Positions 56,162 through 64,000 of a DNA stretch of 64,000 nucleotides are shown here, in pieces (positions within the stretch are counted from its first letter, which is position 1; every line of letters starts with the position of its first letter). The position numbers were made by a program, and so were the translations under genes. The stretch is from Ypsolopha sequella (lineage: Eukaryota > Arthropoda > Insecta > Lepidoptera > Ypsolophidae), in assembly GCA_934047225.1 (NCBI GenBank), contig OW203988.1, positions 6,172,229-6,236,228 of the forward strand, written 5' to 3'. The notes below the pieces were generated by a model. It saw nothing but the letters and a program-made list of their open reading frames with translations, did no database searches and was not told the DNA's origin.

Positions 56162-56426
56162 TATTGTTACATACGGCTTGAACACTCACGTGTGATTGTT
56201 GTTGACTATATGCCAACCTTAGCGCTCAGCGCACGAGCAATGCGTACAGCTCGCCGATCGGCGGCTGCCAGACCTGCCAGTGCCCGTTTGACAACGACGG
56301 TGAACGCCGCGTCGTCGTCCTAAGAACGTCCTAAGCCTTGATAATGCCGAAATTGTATCGGTGAAACGGTTGGCATATAGCCAACAACAGTCACACGTGA
56401 GTGTGCAAGCCGTATGTAATAATAAT
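56162..56426. mobile_element. Foldback element, TTACATACGGCTTG arms, GC-rich core
   Basis: Arms of about 55 bp including CACTCACGTGTGA and TATATGCCAACC with inverses at the right. The core (56220-56335) is much richer in G+C than the flanks. Confidence 0.85.
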
Positions 56427-56734
56427 TTAGTATGTCAGCTCACGCGAGTTTTAATAATATTAAAGTGCAGTTAACTTTAGATTATCTTACAATCACTTGC
56501 AGGTCAAGAGCAAAGTATTATGCATGACAACATGATTATAGAGCAATAATGATAGATAAATATTACGATAAAAAATACAGTAAACAAGTAAAAACTACTT
56601 CAGCTAATTTTGATCGAAAGGACATCGCGACAGAATATATCAACAAAGATGCTTTTTTGTTACGAGAGTCTTATCCTAAGTCTCTTTTCTAATTCATTTT
56701 AAACAATGAAACAATGAAATTGATGATGAGGTCT

Positions 56735-56990
56735 TCAAACACACTGTTTCTCCTCGTTGGACGAATAGGAACCATGTATTGAACTCAATCGGTTTCAACA
56801 ATATCTAGAGTTTTGATTTTGGAAATTTTCCTTGCTACTTTAGTTTTTTTAGTATAAAAATACAAAATAATTTTAGTATAAAAATATAAAACTAACTTTT
56901 TTCCCTTTCGCCCTGAATCCAACCCTCTCGCATTGCGCATTTTTTCACTTGGAGTGACAGTGACAAAAATTAAATTCGCATTTCCATCAG
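56735..56990 (+). mobile_element. TTAA MITE family 1, partial copy
   Basis: AACTCAATCGGTTTCAACAA to TCTCGCATTGCGCATTTTTT and CTTGGAGTGACAGTGAC are the inverse of 31310-31560. Confidence 0.7.
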
Positions 56991-56999
56991 GCGCTGTAA

Positions 57000-57079
57000 G
57001 TACGGATAGACGGACAGAGAGCAGAGTGACATCAATAGGGCTCTGTTTTGCCTTTTGGGTGGGTACGGAACCCTAAAAA
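57000..57079 (+). mobile_element. GCCAAGTGCGAGT-family 3' end fragment
   Basis: GATAGACGGACAGAG through GTGGGTACGGAACCCTAAAA. Confidence 0.7.
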
Positions 57080-57094
57080 CTGCAAAGCACTTAC

Positions 57095-57198
57095 CTGTTC
57101 CCAATGCTATCATCAACCGTGTTCAGCCATTAGCGGAGTCGAAATGCTCTGGATCGGAATGTATTGTTGGCTGCGCCGGCGCCCCCATCATCTTTAAT
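57095..57198 (-). other. Possible host exon, probably untranslated
   Basis: On minus a 104-bp GC-rich segment follows the acceptor ATATATTTTTAG and ends at the strong donor CAG|GTAAGT. All three frames contain stops; one holds a short ATG frame (MMGAPAQPTIHSDPEHF). The plus strand also has a frame with a donor-like AAG|GTAAGT at 57232. It could be a 5' untranslated exon of a distant gene or coincidence. Confidence 0.25.
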
Positions 57199-57239
57199 CT
57201 AAAAATATATAAACAATTAAGCAACAAGGTAAGTTACAT

Positions 57240-57811
57240 TTTAAAACTCTTATACTGGGCGCTTTATTAATATTATAATAAGATTATACCTAGATAAATT
57301 AAGAAAAAAATTAAATCTAAAAAAAAACAAGCCTGTTAAAACAATACATGTGGCATAAAGAGTAGTTACCAGAAACGTTATAGCTACAAGAAAACTAATC
57401 CTAACTTTTGGAGTATTTTACTTTTGCATTCACAGATTTTGAAAAAATGACGTCATTGAGAAAAACTACAATGTTAACTTTATCTTATTGATATGATAAG
57501 GTTTCGACGAGACAGCCTTGTCGTCAATAGACAAATGACCTGTGAGTCTCTAAAGGTCAACCAAGGTCAAGGTTTAGAACTCCCACGCAGAAAACGCGAT
57601 TTGCCACGTGTTCACCAGAAAAATGAAACTTGATTTTATTTATTTTTTCGTAAAATAGATCATTAATTATGTTAATTTAAACCAATATCAGTTTTATGAA
57701 ATCAATAACTTTCAATATTTTTTTTATATTTGCATAGCAAGTGACGTCATTTGTTTCCTTTGGACATAAAATGCAATACATCTTTTGGATAGGTACGAAA
57801 AAAAAAAAAAA
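57240..57811. other. Unassigned interval
   Basis: AT-rich with no recognised feature. Confidence 0.35.
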
Positions 57812-58100
57812 CGGCCAAGTGCGAGTCGGACTCGCGCACGAAGGGTTCCGTACCATTATCTATAAAAACGGCAAAAAAAACATGTCTGTTGAATCGGAGC
57901 CCCCTTAAATATTTATTTTATTCTTATTTTTAGTATTTGTTGTTATAGCGTCAACAGAAATACATCATCTGTGAAAGTTTCAACTGTCTAACTATCACAG
58001 TTCACGAGATACAGCCTGGTGACAGACGGACAGACAGACGGATAAACGGAGTCTTAGTAATAGGGTCCCGTTGGTTACCCTTTGGGTACGGAACCCTAAA
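57812..58100 (+). mobile_element. GCCAAGTGCGAGTCGGACTC repeat, best full-length copy
   Basis: Complete from ACGGCCAAGTGCGAGTCGGA to TTTGGGTACGGAACCCTAAA. Short inverted motifs at the ends (GGGTTCCGTACC / GGTACGGAACCC). Confidence 0.92.
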
Positions 58101-58222
58101 AAGAATTGACATTGATGTTTATGTCAAAGATACAGTGCTACAAGCATCTTATGGCGCATGGATGACAGTGTCAGGGGGGCGCAGCTGTGAAACTTGGACA
58201 CAACGGAATCTAAAATCTAGGC

Positions 58223-58749
58223 CAGCAGTCGACAATTAGCGGACCGTGGTCCGCACTCGGACCGCAGAAGGTCGAAACGTGGTCCGCCAAAAATTTTAAT
58301 TATTCAATATAATAATACTTTTATGGAGATAATAAAGCCGATTTTGAAGGCTTTAATTTTAGTTTTAGTGCTGTCAAAACTAAATTTTGTTCATTGAGAA
58401 ATAGTTCTTAAAGTTTAGGAACAGAAGCTAAATTACTTTGGCAAAATTTAAGTTTTGACAGCACTAAAACTAAAATTAAAGCCTTCAGAATCGGCTTTAA
58501 TAGACTTACAAAAAGAAATTTCCTTGAAAATCTTTAAAACTGCATCCACTGAAGAATTTTGATGTTTCCGAAACATATGAAAATTGCAAAAATTTGCTAA
58601 TTTTGTATAAGAACAATATCAGAAATAATTCATTGATAGTTTCACAGGTCTTATATTAATAGTAAGTTGAACTTTTTTTTTTTTTCTGGACCTCGGTAAA
58701 AAATTTCGAAAGTTTCCAGGCCCCACTTAAAATGAATTGCCGACCCCTG
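58223..58749. mobile_element. hAT-type non-autonomous element, 527 bp
   Basis: Ends CAGCAGTCGACAATT and GAATTGCCGACCCCTG; perfect 8-bp duplication ATCTAGGC (58215-58222 and 58750-58757). A CGGACC-rich left end. It contains the foldback 58337-58503. Confidence 0.92.
58337..58503. mobile_element. Foldback MITE nested in hAT element
   Basis: AAAGCCGATTTTGAAGGCTT and its inverse, continuing through AGTGCTGTCAAAACTAAATT; copy of 13758-13923. Confidence 0.87.
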
Positions 58750-59058
58750 ATCTAGGCAGTCATTTTATATTTGTCGGCGTAGCAAATCAGTTTTAAAATA
58801 TCTGGTTTACTTTTCAAGCAGGAATAGAACTCCAAGGCCAAAATATAAAGGTATATTTATAACCATTTGGTCTGTTTACGAAAGCGGGACATTTTTGCAC
58901 TCGCTGGGGACAGCGGGACAGACAGTCTAAAATCGGGGCTGTCCCGCCCAAAGCGGGACGTATGTGACCATAAGATATGAGACATTACATTACATACGTG
59001 ACAAATTGCTCTGTTCAGCAAATTCTAAAATATCTATAATCTGCATAAACAATGAAAT

Positions 59059-59432
59059 CGTCCATGATCCATCAGCCTAGTTCGTCCACTGCTGGACATA
59101 AGCCTTTCCAGGACTTTGCCATTCCCGGCGGTCATCCTGGAAGAATTGCCCATACTCACACACGCTGGGCAGGCGGGTTGGTTAGCGCGGTGCCGGAACC
59201 CTCGCAACAGTGACGCCGCTGCCCGTCACCAGTCTGTTCCATATAAGGCCCGGCTATTAGGAATGGATATACCGCCATCCATCGGTCCCAGGCATGGTGG
59301 GCCTCCTGGTTTTTTGCCTGTGAGCTGTCCTCTTACTCTCCCCCGAATTACTTCGAGGGGGTCTCCAAGTAAGATGGTGGTACCTCCACAGTCGAGCCCG
59401 GCATCAGCTCTACCACCTACATTATTACTATT
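59059..59432 (-). mobile_element. RTE-tailed element, copy 5
   Basis: 13-bp duplication TAAACAATGAAAT at 59046-59058 and 59433-59445. The family 5' boundary (at 59420) is preceded here by about 12 extra bases. Confidence 0.92.
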
Positions 59433-59439
59433 TAAACAA

Positions 59440-59750
59440 TGAAATATTGGGTCTTTAACTATGAAATTTCCGTTTTCTATGGAGAATTTGAAGAAAACTC
59501 AATTTTCAGTACTAACATTTTTACATTTTTTTTAGGAATGACATGTCCAAACTTTATAAAAAACATTGAGTATGAATGAGACAGCATTAAGCTAACAGCG
59601 TTAATATTTTTATTTAAACTGTCAGCTTACGAATCTTATCATGGAAATGGAGGACATTTAGGACGAACTGTCTTTGAAGTTTGAACACTGAATTTTTGTA
59701 ATCAAACTGAAAATAAAAACAAAATTTAATACGTAGATATAAATTAACAT
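59440..59750 (+). repeat. Unclassified dispersed repeat, second copy of 41745-42052
   Basis: Same order of blocks as the 41.7-kb copy; interrupted at its left edge by copy 5 of the RTE-tailed element. Confidence 0.8.
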
Positions 59751-59844
59751 TATATCATTGCAGTATAGAAACGCAGAAAGAAAAGTAAATCTGGTTGTGA
59801 GGAGCTCTGAACCGGGATTGAAATTTTTTCATATTTTTTTTATT

Positions 59845-59903
59845 CTCAAACTTGACCTTCTGATTGCTTTTCTGGAAAAAAGTTCTATGCACGCCACTGT
59901 TCC
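59845..59903 (+). mobile_element. CAGTGGCGTGCA MITE, right-end fragment
   Basis: CTTGACCTTCTGATTGCTTT to TATGCACGCCACTG. Confidence 0.8.
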
Positions 59904-59904
59904 C

Positions 59905-60115
59905 GAGTATGAAGTGTGAAATATATGTCGCTCACAGTTTTTACACGTACAACCAGGTTTCACCGACGATTGTTACGTCCCAGCGTGATGGGTGGTGAGC
60001 CCTATCGCGGTACTTTGGGCACAAATGGATTCCAAAGCTCGCAGACCGAACTAGGATGTACCCCCCCGGAATTTGAACCCGCGGCCTCCAGATTAATGGT
60101 TGTAACGTTCGTTAA
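59905..60115 (-). mobile_element. tRNA-derived SINE
   Basis: On minus a tRNA-like head with box B GGGTTCAAATTCC (near 60075), then GGGCTCACCACCCATCACGC shared with the other SINE bodies. Confidence 0.78.
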
Positions 60116-60424
60116 GACCAGAGATGGCGAAACTACGGCCCGCGGGCCATCTGCGGCCCGCGAATCGTTGAAACACAGTCCAAGACCATCAAACAAAAAG
60201 CAAGTGAAGTTTTCGCATTGTTAGAAACTTCGCAGCTAACTTGAAAGTAAAATTTAATTGCAATTTGCAATTTCTTCCTTATTTCAATAGTTTTTTTGCA
60301 ATATTGCACAATAAATTAGTGTTTCAGGAAATACATACTAAGATTATGTTTATTTTGCGAAATCCATCGCTATGAATACTCTAAACATTATTAGAGTATG
60401 ATGGAAGGATTCGCCGGTCTAGGT

Positions 60425-60560
60425 AGGAACCTCGGCGCAATTGGTAGCGCGCTTGTCTTGATAACAAGAGGTCGCAGGTTCGAATCCTGGCCCGGGGAAT
60501 TTTTTCAAATTCTTGTCTTTGGATTTGTTTCTGATTGATATTTTCTAGTTTGTAATGCCC
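60425..60560 (+). mobile_element. SINE family 2 with a well-preserved tRNA-like head
   Basis: Box A GCGCAATTGGTAGCGCG and box B GGTTCGAATCC. The D, anticodon (CTTGT / ACAAG) and T arms can be drawn, with a TGA-like anticodon but no long variable arm as a true tRNA-Ser would need. The body (GGATTTGTTTCTGATTGATA) matches 44040-44120, 44453-44520 and 43625-43690. Confidence 0.82.
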
Positions 60561-60871
60561 TCTAATAATATTTAAAATACATACTAGTATTTTTATTTCA
60601 GTAAATAATGTAGCCAAAAATGCAACAACTTGGCCCGCCATATATTTCGTTAGTAAATATTGGCACGCGAAGGAAAAAGTTTCCACATCCCTGTATTAAT
60701 ATATGTAGAATTTTAAAATGGTATCCCTGTCATGAAGTTTTTTAATTGACACTGTTTACTTACAAGCTGCTTTAATTCAAGACTTGTAGATTTGGGCCAT
60801 TAGAAAGGTTTCCAAACTGTGTTCTGATTTATGCATTATTTATCGATATACATAAGTTTGGTTCGGTTCTA

Positions 60872-61743
60872 CAGTGGCGTGCACAGAACTTTTTGCTGGA
60901 AAAGCAAGCAATTGGTCAAGAATAACAATTAAAAAAATAAGAAAAAATTTAAATATCACTTTAAAAAAAAATGTATGACGCCAGGGTAGACAATGAGTGA
61001 CCTATACTCTATTTTAATATGGCAAATAATGTTTGTAAACAACTTTATAACCTAAAAGTGATGAAATATATGTTCAACTGCAATTTTTGCTGCACAATTA
61101 ATAGTAGTTTATGCTACAAGGGCGCAAAGGAATAAATCACGAGGACGATTTAAAACACGAGCGTAGCGAGTGTTTTAAACGTAACCGTGTAATTTATTGC
61201 TATTACGCCCGTGTATCATACTACGTTTTTCAATGCATAGTGTGAGGAAATAAAACAAATATAATTTTGTGAACTTTAAATTGTAATTGGCTCAAAGGGA
61301 CTGTATCCAGAGCCGTTAAACAGTGGAAAAAAAAAGTATGACATTTATGGTACACAGGAAAGGCCAACCATTGTAAATAAATTTAAAAAAAAAATAATAC
61401 AGCCCTAGGGCAAAATAATCGACTTTCTGTTCGGTTTTGATGCATAAAAAGTGGGCCTTTACGAGCACATGCATTGAAAAAAATATTAATGTACGTGAGT
61501 TCACTTTTATTAGTTTAAACCTAAATATATAGGTATAAAAATGCTTTCTTACATCATATTTCATCACTTAGGTTACAAAGTTGTTTACAAACATTATTTG
61601 CCCTATTAAAATAGAGTATAGAGTGATAATTTCCAATAAAAACTTTTTTTTTTCAAAGTGATATTTAAATTTTTTCATATTTTTTTTTATTGTTATCTTG
61701 ACCAATTGCTTGCTTTTCTAGCAAAAAGTTCTGTGCACGCCAT
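60872..61743. mobile_element. CAGTGGCGTGCA hAT MITE split by a foldback
   Basis: Left end CAGTGGCGTGCACAGAAC; right end GTTCTGTGCACGCCATAG. The centre is displaced by 61002-61621. Confidence 0.85.
61002..61621. mobile_element. Foldback carrying an uninterrupted copy of repeat X
   Basis: Arms of about 70 bp (CTATACTCTATTTTAATATG, TGTTTGTAAACAACTTTATA and inverses). The interior 61105-61475 is repeat X on minus, the natural empty site for both insertions at 52-54 kb. Confidence 0.85.
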
Positions 61744-61904
61744 AGTACTACGGTAGAACTTCTACCATAGTACTATGGTTGTACTATCATCCAGAGCAAC
61801 TCGCGGGGGAAAAAGGTTGATAGTCTACTATCTTGATCACTATCTACTAAGCCGTGAAGTTTACATGAGGATATATAGGCTATGGTATAGTTGATCGTTT
61901 TTAC

Positions 61905-61958
61905 CACCCTTTGTATACTCTTTGTGCGCGAGTCCGAATCGCACTTGGCCAAACTTTT
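61905..61958 (-). mobile_element. GCCAAGTGCGAGT repeat, head fragment
   Basis: GTGCGCGAGTCCGAATCGCA then CTTGGCC. Confidence 0.8.
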
Positions 61959-62011
61959 ACTCAATTCCTGTTAATGCCTCTTCTATGAACGCGGCAACTG
62001 TACAATATAGT

Positions 62012-62555
62012 TAGGGTTGCCATACGTCCCGTATATACGGGACTGTAACCGTATTTGACCATCCCGTCCCGTATTGCTACATGGCCCATATTTGTCCCGT
62101 ATTTCAAAGTTATTGCAAAAATAAAATCAACTTCAAAATATGACTGAGCGAAATATAACTAAGTAATTTGATGTTAATTTAAGTTAAAATTATTAAACAT
62201 GTACATTTCAAATAAAAACTTTGATGTTATAATGTAGATTTTTTTATTTAATTTATTTTATACTTTTGATAGCCACTACGGTTGAGATTAGAGGGTATCT
62301 GTTAAAAAACACATAGTATATGGAATTCGTGCGGCTCTCTGCAGGTGACGACAGAATAACAGCGTCGCAGATTTCGGTTTGCGGCATTATGCTGAGTCGG
62401 AGCCTTTTTCTCTTTGCCACGACACTCATACCACTAGGATACATTTAAGTTACTTTCTTTTTGTGTTTTAACTTTATTTAATTATTTTTTTCTTTTATTT
62501 AAGTTCTACTTTGTTTTTTGTATGTATATGTCGTGTTTTTGGGAAATAAATGTTA

Positions 62556-62586
<31 letters not shown>

Positions 62587-62953
62587 ATTTTATACTTGCG
62601 ATTGTCGGCACTTGGTGAAACTTGAAAAGCATCTTTAATAAACTCACTTGTACACTATTTCACACATTTAATTAATAGTTATACACCCAACCGGTTTCGA
62701 ATAATTAATTAATTTTCAAGGGGTTTTATTTATTTTCGAAACCGGTTGGGTGTATAACTATTCATTAAATGTGTGAAATAGTGTACAAGTGAGTTTTATT
62801 AAAGAAAAAACACATAGTGTCTCTGACTATGTACACATGCGTGCTATGTATGGTGTAGTTAACAAGCCGCGTGTCGGCGTTGAATGTGTTATGAGTTTTG
62901 GGCATCGGAAGAGAAAACGTCCCGTATTGGTTCCTAGAAGTTATGCAACCCTA
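62012..62953. mobile_element. hAT-type non-autonomous element, 942 bp
   Basis: TAGGGTTGCCATACGTCCCG at left and TTATGCAACCCTA at right; 8-bp duplication AATATAGT (62004-62011 and 62954-62961). CGTCCCGTAT motifs occur near both ends. It contains a foldback (62638-62801) and an (ATCT)n run (62557-62586). Confidence 0.92.
62638..62801. mobile_element. Near-perfect foldback MITE nested in hAT element
   Basis: Arms of about 65 bp: AACTCACTTGTACACTATTT, TATACACCCAACCGGTTTCG and inverses, around a 30-bp centre. Confidence 0.92.
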
Positions 62954-63192
62954 AATATAGTACTCCAGCCTGTAGTGAACTGTGTCAATAGAATGCAAGT
63001 GCTCGCAGACTCTTCCAAATTGAAGATCATCAATCTTTCTTCTCGTCTGATCGAGCCGGTGTCTGTCTAGCCCTTACGAATAGGAGATTACTGACCACTA
63101 TCAAAGAGGAAGCCATTTGCAAATATTGCCCTCTTATCCCATTATCCTATAGATCAGACCAGTGGATGACAACATTTAAAAATGTGGCAAAT

Positions 63193-63538
63193 GACGTCGC
63201 AAAAATGTACGCTCGCCCGCACCCGTACATCAACCTCGACAATGGCGGTTTTTAAGACGTTGCCTTATGGGCTAATATTGATTCAATTCAAACTTCCCTT
63301 CACTGGACCAGTTTATGTGTCAGAATGCTGAAGCTGTTCGGCTCTACTTTAAGGAGCTGTCCTAGCTGGGCTGACTGACCGGGGGAAGTGCACAATATTC
63401 ACGATTACGGAAAATTAGTGCAGTACTCTTTGCCCCCGCTACGAATTTAGAATTTAGATAGACGTCGCAAAAATGTACACTCGCCCATCAACCTCGACAA
63501 TGGCGGTTTTTATGACGCTGCCTTATGGGCTAATATTG
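63193..63538 (+). repeat. Direct repeat pair, about 80 bp, 270 bp apart
   Basis: GACGTCGCAAAAATGTAC through AACCTCGACAATGGCGG to TGCCTTATGGGCTAATATTG occurs at 63193-63280 and 63461-63538; the second lacks about 10 bp. Confidence 0.88.
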
Positions 63539-63622
63539 GTTGGTAGCTTGAATTGCAGGAGACTGCTCGAGTTCTTATATATCTATGGTTTGATGTAACA
63601 AGGACATTAGTATAAAAGGTGG

Positions 63623-64000
63623 TTAAGGGGCTTAGTATCGCCAAAATGGGTAGTTTCTAAACTTTCTAATGCCTACTCCTCGTTTATGGCCGAACCAAAA
63701 ATATTGAAAAAATGTATATGAATTTCCAACTCTAAAACAACATATGCAACATTTTTCTTCTTTATATCACCAAAACATCAATTTCAATATTGAAAAAACA
63801 ATTTAACCAATGGTGTTTTTTGGCTTGAATTCCCTACTGCTCCTAAGCGGCTTGGTCGATTTAATTCATTTATGCTTTGATAAATAGATAAACTTAATAG
63901 CTATAAAAATAAAATGGGATTATTCAATCGAACAATCACGTCCATGTGAAAAGTATTATTTTCTCCAATTTCGCCCTATCAAGGACGCAGCGAGCGTCGT
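63623..64000 (+). mobile_element. TTAA MITE family 2, running off the right edge
   Basis: TTAAGGGGCTTAGTATCGCC to AAGGACGCAGCGAGCGTCGT. Confidence 0.88.

Noticed and set aside
60425..60500. Possible functional tRNA gene
   Set aside because: The anticodon reads as a serine type but there is no long variable arm, the acceptor ends pair poorly, and the attached body recurs as a SINE at other sites.
60118..60695. Possible additional hAT element (CAGAGATGGCGAAACTACGG to CCACATCCCTG)
   Set aside because: The ends look hAT-like, but the flanking 8-mers do not match, so no target duplication supports it.

Overview
This is AT-rich nuclear DNA from an insect, most likely a moth or butterfly. The reasons are spliced exons with GT/AG borders, poly(A)-type and short-repeat-tailed retrotransposons, tRNA-derived SINEs of lepidopteran type, many copies of the GCCAAGTGCGAGTCGGACTC repeat that litters lepidopteran genomes, and a short CCTAA (insect telomere type) run. 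No bacterial gene, operon, CRISPR array or prophage is visible. The genus cannot be fixed from sequence alone.

The only convincing host gene is at the left edge. Two phase-compatible exons on the minus strand (1092-1191 and 41-241) join across a roughly 850-bp intron that carries a 66-bp minisatellite. They encode a threonine/valine-rich, probably extracellular beta-type module; the rest of the gene lies outside the window or was not found. A tentative signal-peptide exon (25185-25274) and a tentative untranslated exon (57095-57198, minus) are weaker candidates.

Almost everything else is transposable-element sequence, often nested. (a) LINEs: an apparently intact two-ORF element on minus (ORF1 18727-19479, ORF2 15024-17975) inside a hAT-like element with an 8-bp duplication (14461-19818); a 5'-truncated LINE (49371-51739) inside a foldback element; RTE relics near 20.6, 26.4, 29.5 and 37.5 kb. 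(b) Five copies of a roughly 357-bp element with a fixed 5' end and an RTE-like tail (3.1, 20.2, 41.1, 55.1, 59.1 kb). (c) tRNA-derived SINEs (3.4, 9.2, 43.1, 59.9, 60.4 kb). (d) hAT-type non-autonomous elements with 8-bp duplications (33.5, 43.5, 46.7, 48.4, 58.2, 62.0 kb). (e) A decayed piggyBac (53081-54043) with TTAA duplication, perfect terminal repeats and a broken transposase start. (f) Several TTAA-flanked MITE families. (g) A 231-bp MITE with 3-bp CTG/CAG duplications in four copies. (h) TA-flanked foldback elements. (i) A possible 2.4-kb inverted-repeat element (27052-29445).

The insertions form readable strata, for example LINE into hAT, LINE into foldback, RTE-tailed element into TTAA MITE, CTG/CAG MITE into TTAA MITE, and piggyBac plus foldback into one older repeat whose uninterrupted paralogue is at 61.1-61.5 kb. 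These paralogues act as natural empty sites and let target duplications be read directly. The window looks like a gene-poor intergenic or intronic stretch built by repeated insertion. I do not see a coherent new multi-gene system.
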